A stretch of DNA of 64,000 nt, from contig JAJFFQ010000002.1 in NCBI GenBank assembly GCA_021776565.1, forward strand, positions 43,805 through 107,804, read 5' to 3'. Within the stretch, counting starts at the first letter, position 1. Each line of letters begins with the position of its first letter. A program made the translations under genes and the position numbers. The DNA comes from Robiginitomaculum sp. GTDB lineage: Bacteria; Pseudomonadota; Alphaproteobacteria; Caulobacterales; Maricaulaceae. The notes beneath the pieces were generated by a model. The model searched no databases, was not told the DNA's origin, and worked only from the letters and a program-made list of their open reading frames with translations. Below, piece by piece: positions 8,412-17,475 of the stretch.

Positions 8412-11072
8412 TCAACATAATGCCTTACATATGGCGTCTATAGCCTTTTGCGTTTTATCTCCATCCGGGCCGCCAGCCTGTGCGAAATCGGGTCTGCCGC
8501 CTCCCCCTTTACTACCCAAGGTAGCTGCACCTATACGCACCAGATCCACTGCATTTTGTGTAAGGATCAGATCAGCACTCACGCCAACGGCCAAGGCGGC
8601 CTTGCCGTCATTATTGGCCGCAAACACAACAATGCCTGAGCCTAATCGGGCTTTACTTTCGTCAACCAAAGCGCGTAAATCTCGCGGCGGCACGTCCTTG
8701 ACCGTTTTACCTATAAAGGCGATGCCATTGACTGTTTTTCTACCATCATCCGCTGCCCCGCTTTCGCCCATGGCAACTTGCTTGCGCAGGTCTGATACCT
8801 CACGTTCAAATTTACGTCGCTCATCCAGCAATTGCGCAAGCCGCCCTGGCAAATCCACTGGCAGAGATTTGAGAAGGTCAGCCGCCGTTTTTAGCGCCGT
8901 TTCTTCCTTGCGTACAAATTCCAGTGCCTTGGCACCCGTTACCGCCTCAATCCGGCGCACACCGGCGGCAACGCTGCTTTGTCCAATAATTTTGACAAGG
9001 CCAATATCTCCGGTGCGCTCTACATGAGTGCCACCGCACAGCTCTATGGAGTATGGCCGATTGTTATCAATTATCCCGCATCCCAAACTTAACACCCGGA
9101 CTTTATCGCCATATTTTTCGCCAAAGAGGGCCGTTGCGCCCGCCTCAATTGCCTCTTCCGGATTGGTTTCGCGCGTTATTGCCTTTGCGTTCTGGCGTAC
9201 AATCGCGTTGACCTCATTCTCTATGTTCACCATATCTGCCTCGCTCAATGGGCCAGAATGGGTGAAGTCAAAGCGCAAATAATCCGGGCCAACAAATGAG
9301 CCTTTTTGCGCCACATGCTCACCAAGCTGACCACGCAAGGCCGCATGTAACAAATGCGTAGCCGAATGGTTGGCGGCAATTGCGCGGCGACGGGCATGAT
9401 CCACTGTTAACACAGCCTTATCCTTCAAAGAAAACTCACCGCTCTTCACCTCGCCTTGATGGATAAAGTGCCCTTGGGGCAGTTTGGTTGTGCTTTCAAC
9501 CTGAACGATGGCACCACCTTCAAATTCGATTATTCCTGTATCCCCGGTCTGACCACCGGCTTCCGCATAAAATGGTGACTGGTCAAAGACGAGCATAATT
9601 TTATCACCTTTTTGGGCCGATTTTTGCATTGCGCCCTGACATATCAACGCCAGCAATTGTCCTTTTTCTTTTTCGCAGTCATAGCCAAGGAATTTTGTTG
9701 GGGGCAGATTTGCATTAACATCATCCCATATTTCTGATCTGACAGCATCACCAGAGCCTTTCCAGTTTGCCCGGCCCCCGGCCTTTTGCGCCGCCATTGC
9801 GGTATCGAAGCCCGCCCGATCAACCTCTATGCCTTTATCGCGAAGCGCATCCTCGGTTAAATCATAAGGAAAGCCGTAAGTGTCATAAAGCTTGAACGCC
9901 ACTTCACCTTTTAGCCTGTCACCCTTTTTAAGGTCAGAGCTAGCCTCGTTCAACAAGCCCATGCCCCGCCCCAGGGTTCGTAAGAAACGCTCTTCTTCCT
10001 GAAATATATTGGTCTCGATCATTGCCCTGGCCCGAACCAGCTCTGGGTAGGCCTCACCCATCTGTTCTATCAATGACGGAAGCATTTTATGAATAACGGG
10101 GGCTTTTGCACCCAACAGATGTGCATGGCGCATGGCCCGGCGCATGATCCGCCGCAAAACATAGCCGCGCCCCTCATTTGAAGGTGTCACCCCATCGGCC
10201 AGCAAAAATGAAATGGAGCGCAGATGATCCGTGATAACCCGGTGGCTGGCGCAAGCAGCACCCCTGGCACGAACCTTCAGAACATTTTCGCTTTCGGCAA
10301 TCAGGGCTTTAAACAGATCAATATCGTAATTGTCGTGGACACCCTGCATCACTGCGGCAATCCGCTCCAGCCCCATGCCTGTATCGATCGAGGGTTTAGG
10401 CAAAGCCAAGCGTTTGCCATTTTTCTCCTGGTCAAATTGCATAAAGACCAGGTTCCAAATCTCAACAAACCTGTCACCATCTTCGTTTGGCGACCCTGGA
10501 GGGCCACCCTCGATCGCTTCACCATGGTCATAAAATATTTCAGAACATGGCCCACATGGCCCGGTGTCACCCATTGACCAAAAGTTATCCGAGGTGGCGA
10601 TTTTAATCACCTTGCGTTCATCCAGCCCGGTAATTTTTTGCCACAAACTGCCCGCTTCCCTGTCTTCGGCATAAACCGTAACTAGTAGCTTGTCTTTGGA
10701 CAATGCAAACTCACGGGTTAGTAAATCCCAGGCAAGGTAAATGGCCTCTTCCTTGAAATAATCACCAAAGGAAAAATTGCCCAACATTTCAAAGAAGGTA
10801 TGGTGACGCGCCGTGTAGCCTACATTATCCAGATCATTATGTTTGCCGCCAGCGCGAATACATTTTTGCGAACTTACAGCCCGTTCATAAGTGCGCGTTT
10901 CCTGGCCAACGAATACATTCTTGAATTGCACCATACCTGCATTGGTAAACAACAGGCTGGGATCATTTTGCGGCACTACCGGACTTGATGCAACGACCTC
11001 ATGGTCAAGCTTGCCATTGCCACTTTCAAAATAGCTTAAAAAAGCTTTGCGAATGTCGTTCAGCGATTCCAT
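8412..11072 (-). CDS. alaS: Alanyl-tRNA synthetase
   Basis: Charges tRNA-Ala. The 886-residue protein has the class II catalytic core (about 1-240, with [18 protein letters not shown]), a tRNA-recognition region, the editing domain with zinc ligands in HSATHLLH and [11 protein letters not shown], and a C-Ala tail with the glycine-rich [16 protein letters not shown]. All are intact. The start is an ATG. The gene lies 106 bp downstream of recA, with a terminator-like hairpin between them, so it probably has its own promoter. A weak inverted repeat (TGGTA...TACCA, 8393-8408) just after the stop may end the transcript. Confidence 0.97.
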   Translation of the reverse strand: MESLNDIRKAFLSYFESGNGKLDHEVVASSPVVPQNDPSLLFTNAGMVQFKNVFVGQETRTYERAVSSQKCIRAGGKHNDLDNVGYTARHHTFFEMLGNFSFGDYFKEEAIYLAWDLLTREFALSKDKLLVTVYAEDREAGSLWQKITGLDERKVIKIATSDNFWSMGDTGPCGPCSEIFYDHGEAIEGGPPGSPNEDGDRFVEIWNLVFMQFDQEKNGKRLALPKPSIDTGMGLERIAAVMQGVHDNYDIDLFKALIAESENVLKVRARGAACASHRVITDHLRSISFLLADGVTPSNEGRGYVLRRIMRRAMRHAHLLGAKAPVIHKMLPSLIEQMGEAYPELVRARAMIETNIFQEEERFLRTLGRGMGLLNEASSDLKKGDRLKGEVAFKLYDTYGFPYDLTEDALRDKGIEVDRAGFDTAMAAQKAGGRANWKGSGDAVRSEIWDDVNANLPPTKFLGYDCEKEKGQLLALICQGAMQKSAQKGDKIMLVFDQSPFYAEAGGQTGDTGIIEFEGGAIVQVESTTKLPQGHFIHQGEVKSGEFSLKDKAVLTVDHARRRAIAANHSATHLLHAALRGQLGEHVAQKGSFVGPDYLRFDFTHSGPLSEADMVNIENEVNAIVRQNAKAITRETNPEEAIEAGATALFGEKYGDKVRVLSLGCGIIDNNRPYSIELCGGTHVERTGDIGLVKIIGQSSVAAGVRRIEAVTGAKALEFVRKEETALKTAADLLKSLPVDLPGRLAQLLDERRKFEREVSDLRKQVAMGESGAADDGRKTVNGIAFIGKTVKDVPPRDLRALVDESKARLGSGIVVFAANNDGKAALAVGVSADLILTQNAVDLVRIGAATLGSKGGGGRPDFAQAGGPDGDKTQKAIDAICKALC

Positions 11073-11118
11073 AGTAAAATGTCCAGACTGATAAGTTCTA
11101 TATGCTCAAGACAAAGAT

Positions 11119-11150
11119 ATAGAAAGGGCGCCCGGCCAAGCCAAGCGCCC
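11119..11150 (-). terminator. Terminator downstream of recA
   Basis: Read on the minus strand, GGGCGC and GCGCCC arms enclose a C/T/G-rich loop and are followed by TTTCTATATCTTT. It lies 28 bases after the recA stop and separates recA from alaS. Confidence 0.65.
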
Positions 11151-11178
11151 ATCGTGTTTGAACTGTGATATTCTTGAC

Positions 11179-12258
11179 TTATCCGTTTGCGGCATCGTCC
11201 ACTTCTGCTGATAAATTACCGCTGAGCATATCCTCAGCAATGATACCGGAATCTGCCCGTATCTGGACTTCAATTTTTGTATAAATTTCAGGGTTTTCTG
11301 CTAAAAAACGCCTGACATTTTCTCTGCCCTGGCCAATGCGCTCGGAATTATAGGAATACCAGGAACCGGATTTTTCAATAATGTCAGCTTTGACACCCAA
11401 ATCGATAATTTCACCAATTTTTGATATGCCTTCACCGTATAGAATATCAAATTCCACAACACGAAATGGCGGAGCAACCTTGTTCTTGACCACTTTGACC
11501 CGCGTGTGATTGCCGATCACTTCATCGCGGTGCTTGATGGCCCCTATCCGGCGGATATCCAGTCTTACCGTGGAATAGAACTTTAATGCATTGCCACCGG
11601 TGGTGGTTTCCGGGCTACCATACATGACACCGATTTTCATCCGTATCTGATTGGTGAAAATAACCAGAGTGCCGGTCTTGGCTATTGATCCGGTCAGCTT
11701 GCGCATGGCCTGGCTCATCAGGCGGGCGTGCAAGCCGGGCAGACTATCACCCATATCACCTTCCAGTTCTGCACGAGGGGTAAGCGCAGCAACAGAATCA
11801 ATCACGACAATATCAACAGCGCCAGAACGGATCAGTGTGTCGGCGATTTCCAGTGCCTCTTCACCGGTACTGGGCTGGGAAATCAGAAGCTCATTCACAT
11901 CTACACCCAGGTTAACCGCATAAGCCGGGTCAAGGGCGTGTTCTGTATCAATAAAGGCAGCGACACCGCCATTGCGCTGACATTCCGCCACCGTGTGTAG
12001 TGTCAGCGTGGTTTTACCTGAGGCTTCGGGGCCATAAATTTCGACCACCCTGCCCTTGGGCAATCCACCAACACCGAGCGCGATGTCCAGACCAAGCGAT
12101 CCGGTAGAAACGGATTTTATATCAAGTGATCCTTTTTGCCCCAGTTTCATTACCGCGCCTTTGCCAAAGGCCCGGTCAATCTGACTCAATGCTGCTTCGA
12201 GTGCTTTTTGCTTGTCCACGTTTTCTTTTTCCACAAGTTTAAGATTTGCCTTGGCCAT
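11179..12258 (-). CDS. recA: Recombinase RecA
   Basis: DNA-dependent ATPase for homologous recombination and activation of LexA self-cleavage. The 359-residue protein shows the Walker [10 protein letters not shown], Walker B VIDSVAAL, the loop L1 region (LMSQAMRKL) and the L2 region ([10 protein letters not shown]), and an acidic C-terminal tail. The ATG follows AAGGAATAACAAT. A LexA-type operator lies 72 bp upstream, so induction by DNA damage is expected. It sits between cckA and alaS, an order common in alphaproteobacteria. Confidence 0.98.
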   Translation of the reverse strand: MAKANLKLVEKENVDKQKALEAALSQIDRAFGKGAVMKLGQKGSLDIKSVSTGSLGLDIALGVGGLPKGRVVEIYGPEASGKTTLTLHTVAECQRNGGVAAFIDTEHALDPAYAVNLGVDVNELLISQPSTGEEALEIADTLIRSGAVDIVVIDSVAALTPRAELEGDMGDSLPGLHARLMSQAMRKLTGSIAKTGTLVIFTNQIRMKIGVMYGSPETTTGGNALKFYSTVRLDIRRIGAIKHRDEVIGNHTRVKVVKNKVAPPFRVVEFDILYGEGISKIGEIIDLGVKADIIEKSGSWYSYNSERIGQGRENVRRFLAENPEIYTKIEVQIRADSGIIAEDMLSGNLSAEVDDAANG

Positions 12259-12329
12259 ATTGTTATTCCTTCATCATGCGCCCCGATCGGGCCATTGCTG
12301 AGGAAGCGTTTGTACTATATTTGTTCCAG

Positions 12330-12344
12330 GAACACAATAGGAAC
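12330..12344 (-). promoter_or_regulatory. LexA (SOS) box of recA, alphaproteobacterial type
   Basis: On the minus strand the sequence GTTCCTATTGTGTTC is a perfect GTTC-N7-GTTC, the direct-repeat operator known for alphaproteobacterial LexA. It lies in the recA upstream region and overlaps the spacer of a possible promoter whose -10 would be TATAGT. Confidence 0.85.
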
Positions 12345-12368
12345 ATTTATTTTTGTTTTCCTTTATTA

Positions 12369-14909
12369 TCAAGAGCTAAGCTCTTCTTTGACTTTTTCTG
12401 CCAGTTGCTTTAGCGAAAACGGTTTTGGTAGAAAACTGATCTCGGCATCCTGGCTCAATGTATCGGAAAACTCTTCCTGCGCAAAGCCGGAGATAAACAC
12501 GATTCGCGCATCTTTCAGATAGGGGCGCGCTTCTTTGAGCAATCGTGGCCCATCCATTCCTGGCATCACCACGTCCGAGATCATCAGATCTATCTTGCCA
12601 GCATTTTCCCTGGCAAGTTCCAGCGCCTCTTCACCATCGGCGGCTTCCAGAACATCATAACCACGATTGGCCAGAATTTTGACAGCTATGGTGCGCACGG
12701 AATCCTCATCCTCGACGAATAAAATACGGCCACGCCCGGCAAGATCCTTGGGTTTTCTTTCTTTGGCTCTGCTTGCCTCTGCATCACTGGTATCGGTCTC
12801 CACCGGATCCAGACATTCCGGCAGCCAAATTTGAAATGTGGTGCCTTCACCTGGTACGCTTATCGGATGCAAAAAACCCCCTGACTGCTTGATAATACCA
12901 TGCACCGTAGCCAGCCCTAGCCCTGTCCCCTTGCCAACCTCTTTTGTGGTGAAAAATGGCTCGAATACTTTTTTTAATATCTTTTCGTCCATTCCGGTAC
13001 CCGTATCGATCACCTCGATCAATGCCCACGCCCCATCAGGCGGCGGTGTATCACCCAGCACCGGGGCAGGTATGGTATCCTGACGCGATGTACGAACTGT
13101 CAAGGTTCCACCGCCTTTTTCCAGCATGGCATCACGCGCATTGGTGGCCAAATTCATCACCGCCATTTCTATCTGGCCCTTATCGGCACGCACTATGGGA
13201 AGATCGCGGCCATGCACCACGTCCAAAGGAACACTTTCATGTAAAATACGCCGTAGCATATAGGAGAAGTCCGTCAGCATTGTGCTCAGGTTTAATGGCA
13301 CAAGCCGTACCGTTTTTTTGCGTGAAAAGGTCAGCAAATTATCCACCAGAGCGGCAGCGCGCAAACCATCTTCATTTATCTTTTGCAAGCCCGGATAAGA
13401 GGGGTCACCAACCATATGGTGAGACAGCAAGTTATCACAATTCATGCGTATGGCGGTTAAAACATTATTCAAATCATGAGCAACACCACCGGCCAACTGT
13501 CCAACGGCCTGCATTTTTTGCGCCTGAAACAGATCGGTTTCCATTTCTTTCCACGACGACATATCGATGACATAGGCGATGGATCGCCCGGCACGATCTG
13601 GCGCTATATAGGTATGCACCGCCTTGGCATCTTCACTGCCAAGTGACAGGTCAAATGGCCCGCCACCTGTATCATCAAGGGCCAGCAGCTTGTCACGCCC
13701 CACACTGTCATCAGCAAACAGGGCAAGAAATGATGAACCTGGCGTTGCCTTGCCTTGCGTCATTTCCAAAAACGCCGGGTTGGCATCTTCTATTATGGCA
13801 ATACCGGGATCGGCAACATCCAGCCTGGCAACGCCAAATGGTGCTGCAATAAACATTTCATCGAGCGTGTGACCAACACTGTGCACCATGGCAGAGCTGC
13901 ACTGGGCAACACCAATGGGTGCTTGCCCCCGCCCGCCACCAAAAACAACAGACCTTGAATGAGCATCCTTTTGTCCTTCTGGCCAACTGCTCACGATAAC
14001 CGAGGGGGTTTCAATACCATCGCGTGTTTTTAACTGCACATCCAGGCGTGTGGAACCATTGCCTTTACTGTTCAATAGACGCTTTGCGCTTTTTGGAGCA
14101 AACGTTTGCACCGAGGGCGGGGCCATATCACCATCAACACCTAACCAGCCCCGCAGTGTCTCGTTCATATAACTGACACGCCCCTTGCGATCAGCAGAGA
14201 AAAAACCAATCGGTGCCTCATCCAGTAATGTCAAACCACTTTGAAGGATGGGGGCAACCGCGTCTTTCGGGCCAGTATTTGCCCGGTCTACAATTCTCCA
14301 CAATGCACCACCTGCTGGTAAAGGGTGAACATGCACATCAAACTCACACATGCCCTTCTCGCCCTCATAGGCGGGCAAACGTTCAAAAGCTGGTTGACCG
14401 GATCGGGCAGCCCGTGCCAATCGAAAGGCGATCGCAGACAGGCCGGGATGCGCACCCACAAGCCGCTCGAAAGGTGCCGGGCGAGTGCTTTGACCCATTT
14501 CTCCAACTATTTGCGTTAGCGCCTGATAAGCTGGATTGGCAAATACCGGCTCTCCGTGCCGCCCGGTAACCAGTACCGGTTCTGGCATCACGTTCAGCGC
14601 ATCAGCCGCAAACAATGCCTTCGGCCCTGCCCGGCCAGGGCCAAATTGCCGCAAGGCCAAATGTCCCGCAGCCATGGCGTAAAGCACAACAAACAGAACC
14701 GCCGCAATTCCAAACGTCAGCACAAAAGCCGCCGGGCCGCTTTGCTCAGGCAAAGCCAGAGCAACGAAAACGGCAAAAACAGCCAAGCCAGCCGCACCCC
14801 ATAACAAAATTTGCGACAAGGACATGCGAGACACCCTGCGACCCAGTGAACGTAACACTCCTGTTTCTGACACGTCGGTCATTGCTTTGGTTTTTACGTC
14901 ACCGGGCAT
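12369..14909 (-). CDS. cckA: Hybrid sensor histidine kinase CckA
   Basis: The bifunctional kinase/phosphatase that feeds phosphate through ChpT to CtrA and controls the alphaproteobacterial cell cycle. In order: two membrane helices (about residues 35-80 with a very short loop), PAS-like regions (about 100-460, including one containing GRVSYMNETLRGWLG), the dimerisation/phosphoacceptor helix GGVAHDLNNVLTAIR, the ATPase domain (DTGTGM, GTGLGLATVHGI), and a C-terminal receiver with LMISDVVMPGMDG. The ORF track starts at a TTG (14972). I prefer the ATG at 14907-14909 because AAGGAG lies 6 bases before it, which gives 846 residues. It follows flhB by 69 bp, as in Caulobacter, where cckA is next to fliQ-fliR-flhB. 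Confidence 0.93.
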   Translation of the reverse strand: MPGDVKTKAMTDVSETGVLRSLGRRVSRMSLSQILLWGAAGLAVFAVFVALALPEQSGPAAFVLTFGIAAVLFVVLYAMAAGHLALRQFGPGRAGPKALFAADALNVMPEPVLVTGRHGEPVFANPAYQALTQIVGEMGQSTRPAPFERLVGAHPGLSAIAFRLARAARSGQPAFERLPAYEGEKGMCEFDVHVHPLPAGGALWRIVDRANTGPKDAVAPILQSGLTLLDEAPIGFFSADRKGRVSYMNETLRGWLGVDGDMAPPSVQTFAPKSAKRLLNSKGNGSTRLDVQLKTRDGIETPSVIVSSWPEGQKDAHSRSVVFGGGRGQAPIGVAQCSSAMVHSVGHTLDEMFIAAPFGVARLDVADPGIAIIEDANPAFLEMTQGKATPGSSFLALFADDSVGRDKLLALDDTGGGPFDLSLGSEDAKAVHTYIAPDRAGRSIAYVIDMSSWKEMETDLFQAQKMQAVGQLAGGVAHDLNNVLTAIRMNCDNLLSHHMVGDPSYPGLQKINEDGLRAAALVDNLLTFSRKKTVRLVPLNLSTMLTDFSYMLRRILHESVPLDVVHGRDLPIVRADKGQIEMAVMNLATNARDAMLEKGGGTLTVRTSRQDTIPAPVLGDTPPPDGAWALIEVIDTGTGMDEKILKKVFEPFFTTKEVGKGTGLGLATVHGIIKQSGGFLHPISVPGEGTTFQIWLPECLDPVETDTSDAEASRAKERKPKDLAGRGRILFVEDEDSVRTIAVKILANRGYDVLEAADGEEALELARENAGKIDLMISDVVMPGMDGPRLLKEARPYLKDARIVFISGFAQEEFSDTLSQDAEISFLPKPFSLKQLAEKVKEELSS

Positions 14910-14978
14910 GTCCTGCTCCTTCAATGGGCGATCAGCTTGAACCAGCGAATCACAACTTTCCTTAGCTTTCAAGATTTA

Positions 14979-16049
14979 TTATCTTCTGCGTTCGGCCAAG
15001 CCCATAACGTAACCTATAATCTTGGCAACAGCCTTGAAGTGCTCGGTCTTGATCTCATGGTCTATTTCTGTTGTGGCATATAATGCACGGGCCAGAGGCG
15101 GATCGACCACCACGGGAACGTCCGAATTTTCTGCAACATCCCTGATCCGCAAGGCCAGATCATCAACCCCCTTGGCAATACAAACCGGCGCGGCGCTTTC
15201 GCCTTGTTCATAATGCAAGGCCACCGCAAAGTGGGTCGGGTTCATAATCACAACACTGGCATCGGGCACAGCCTGCATCATGCGCTGGCGGGAACGCTCG
15301 GATCGTATCTGGCGCAAACGGGCACGCACATGCGGATCCCCTTCAGAATTTTTCAGCTCATCCTTCACATCCTTGTGCGACATTTTCATACGCTTCAAAA
15401 AGCTGTGACGTTGAAAGGCATAGTCCGCCGCCGCCACCAGCGCGAACACCGATAGCGCCGCCATAAGCAGAACAATTGATGCCTCCCGAACCACGGGAAG
15501 CAAGGCCTCCAGCTCCAGATAAGGAAGGCTTATCAACGTATCCCGTCTCGGCCACACCACTGCAAAAGCCGCCAGGCCGACCAGTCCCATTTTGGCCAGG
15601 CCTTTGAAAAAGTTGGCCAGTGCCTGCATCCCGAATATCCTTTTGGCACCTTCAATAGGTGACAGCTTGGATAGTTTTGGAGATATTTTTTCAGGTGCCC
15701 ATAGAAATCCGACCTGCATCACATGCCCGAAAAACCCGGCCACCATTAACATGGCTAAAATCAGACCCAGCCCCGTCATCGCATGCACCGTGGCATCGGT
15801 CGCCAACGCCTGTACACTGGCAGCATCCACAGTGAACTGGGCCGACATTTCAAAATAACTGCGCAGCCAGTTGCTAAAATAGCGGGCCGCAGGGCCAGCA
15901 AAAACCGCCAGAGTTAATGTAATAGCTGCCAGTAAAAGCCAGGACGGAATTTCCTGTGATTTGGCGACATCGCCTTTTTTGCGCGCATCAAGTAATTTTT
16001 GCGGGGTGGCGTCTTCTGTTTTTTGACTGTTGTCCTGATCGTCTGCCAT
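14979..16049 (-). CDS. flhB: Flagellar export switch protein FlhB
   Basis: Inner-membrane component of the flagellar type III export gate that switches substrate class after autocleavage. The 356-residue protein has the polar N-terminus EDATPQKLLDARKKGDVAKS, four membrane helices, and a cytoplasmic domain with the self-cleavage motif NPTH (VVIMNPTHFAVAL). Its ATG overlaps the TGA of the preceding small ORF (TGATG), which implies translational coupling. Together with fliR and fliQ it forms the export-gate block. Confidence 0.95.
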   Translation of the reverse strand: MADDQDNSQKTEDATPQKLLDARKKGDVAKSQEIPSWLLLAAITLTLAVFAGPAARYFSNWLRSYFEMSAQFTVDAASVQALATDATVHAMTGLGLILAMLMVAGFFGHVMQVGFLWAPEKISPKLSKLSPIEGAKRIFGMQALANFFKGLAKMGLVGLAAFAVVWPRRDTLISLPYLELEALLPVVREASIVLLMAALSVFALVAAADYAFQRHSFLKRMKMSHKDVKDELKNSEGDPHVRARLRQIRSERSRQRMMQAVPDASVVIMNPTHFAVALHYEQGESAAPVCIAKGVDDLALRIRDVAENSDVPVVVDPPLARALYATTEIDHEIKTEHFKAVAKIIGYVMGLAERRR

Positions 16050-16297
16050 CAGGTCACAGCCTCACGAACAGCATTGAAATGGGATGAGGCAATATGCACA
16101 TTGGACAGGCGTATGTTTGCAGGAAGACTTGAGTCTTTCAAAAACATACAACACATCCAAAGGGTATATTGACCATCAAAACCTCGCAGAATTCGACCCG
16201 AAAAATCTGCTTCACACTGCCGCGTCAAAGGACTTAACCGGGCCATAAGCCCGCTTGTCATCCTTTTCCTAACATTGTTTTGCATATTCTTCGCCAT
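16049..16297 (-). CDS. Small unknown protein between fliR and flhB
   Basis: An 82-residue ORF. The track begins two codons earlier at a TTG (16303), but the ATG at 16297 is more likely. Two facts argue that it is real: it fills nearly all of the 275-bp fliR-flhB gap, and its TGA overlaps the flhB ATG as TGATG. The protein is basic at the start (VRKR) and has three cysteines, two of them in the motif WMCC. It has no membrane helix or signal peptide. The block LKDSSLPANIRL faintly recalls the DxSxxG part of PilZ domains, but the rest does not fit well, so I do not assign it. No strong ribosome binding site is visible. Confidence 0.5.
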   Translation of the reverse strand: MAKNMQNNVRKRMTSGLMARLSPLTRQCEADFSGRILRGFDGQYTLWMCCMFLKDSSLPANIRLSNVHIASSHFNAVREAVT

Positions 16298-16324
16298 TTT
16301 CAATTCTGTTCGTGAAGCTGCGAC

Positions 16325-17080
16325 CTAGTTCAGACTCTGCACATAGGTTTCCATGTGTTCAAACCATACACTCAATATGGCCCCCAGGCTGATGGCAAAA
16401 ATCGCCAACCCGGCATAGACATTAAGCGGCATGGCAACAAAAAATATCTGCACTTGCGGCATTAGTCTTGAGAGCACCCCAAGCGCCAGATAAAACACCA
16501 GGCCAAAAGCAATCAATGGAGCGGCCATTTGCAACCCCACCCGAAATGATTGCGCTACCACATGGGTGCCCATCTGGGCCACATCACCAACCGCCGGAAT
16601 ACTGCCCGCCGGAATGATGGCATAGGTACCCACAATACCGGTGAGGAACAAATGATGCAGCCCGGTAGCAAAAATCAGGGTTACAGCAGTCAGGTTCAAG
16701 AATGACGCCAGAATAGCCCCTTGCTGACCTTGTGTGGGGTCAAAAGTCTGGGCAAAGGCCAGCCCCGTTTGCATACCGGCAACCTGACCGGCGACCACCA
16801 GGGCGCTCATCATCAACCGTGCCAGCGCCCCAAAAAACAGACCGATCAAGACCTCCTGAATAATCAACCCTGCAAAGACATAAGGTTGTTCCGGCATTGG
16901 TGGCATTTGCCCGCCAACTATACCGCCAACAATCAGGGCAACGATAATCGCCAGTCCCAGCCGCACCCGCGTCGGCACACCAATCTCGCCAATGCCGGGT
17001 AGCAACATCATGATGGCTCCGCTACGGGCAAACACCAGGGCAATAGCAAAAATAGAAGAGGGGAGACTTAGGTCTGGCAC
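16325..17080 (-). CDS. fliR: Flagellar export gate protein FliR
   Basis: A 251-residue integral membrane protein of the FliPQR export gate. It has the expected run of hydrophobic helices and the FliR-type blocks MMLLPGIGEIGVPTRVRLG near the start and GLQMAAPLIAFGLVFYLALGVL in the second half. The start is a GTG at 17078-17080, two bases after the fliQ stop (ATGTAGCCGTG), so it is co-translated with fliQ. The frame ends at a TAG at 16325. Confidence 0.93.
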   Translation of the reverse strand: MPDLSLPSSIFAIALVFARSGAIMMLLPGIGEIGVPTRVRLGLAIIVALIVGGIVGGQMPPMPEQPYVFAGLIIQEVLIGLFFGALARLMMSALVVAGQVAGMQTGLAFAQTFDPTQGQQGAILASFLNLTAVTLIFATGLHHLFLTGIVGTYAIIPAGSIPAVGDVAQMGTHVVAQSFRVGLQMAAPLIAFGLVFYLALGVLSRLMPQVQIFFVAMPLNVYAGLAIFAISLGAILSVWFEHMETYVQSLN

Positions 17081-17082
17081 GG

Positions 17083-17346
17083 CTACATAGCCGAAACACG
17101 ATCTGCCACATGGGTCATAAAACCGCCAAGGAGTGCGCCCATAAGGGGCATAAAAACCAGTATGGCTATGAAAATAGCCACAATTTTGGGAACAAACACC
17201 AGCGTCATTTCCTGCACCTGGGTCAACGCTTGCAAGAGTGCAATCCCCAGACCAACGGATAGCCCAACCAGCATGATCGGGCCTGACATTTGCAGCACCA
17301 GCCAGATGGCTTCACGGGCAATATCCAGCACTTCTGCGCCGTTCAT
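17083..17346 (-). CDS. fliQ: Flagellar export gate protein FliQ
   Basis: An 87-residue protein with two membrane helices, normal for FliQ. It begins with MNGAEVLDIAREAIWLVL, and the conserved core LLQALTQVQEMTLVFVPKI is present. The ATG at 17344-17346, preceded by GGGAGAAACC, is better than the longer frame in the track (17382). It is the first gene of fliQ-fliR-(ORF)-flhB-cckA. The 129-bp spacer to the divergent DUF885 gene holds the promoter region and an ATGGTTAA (TTAACCAT on the minus strand) at 17398-17405, which resembles a CtrA half-site. Confidence 0.93.
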   Translation of the reverse strand: MNGAEVLDIAREAIWLVLQMSGPIMLVGLSVGLGIALLQALTQVQEMTLVFVPKIVAIFIAILVFMPLMGALLGGFMTHVADRVSAM

Positions 17347-17475
17347 GGGTTTCTCCCTGACCTGAACCGTAACTCGACACATTAGAGTGCGCTGGTTATG
17401 GTTAATAAAACCTCACCGGGCGTGGTGTCCGGCGAGAGGAATAATAACGCCATCACACATTTGGGGAGCCATTTT

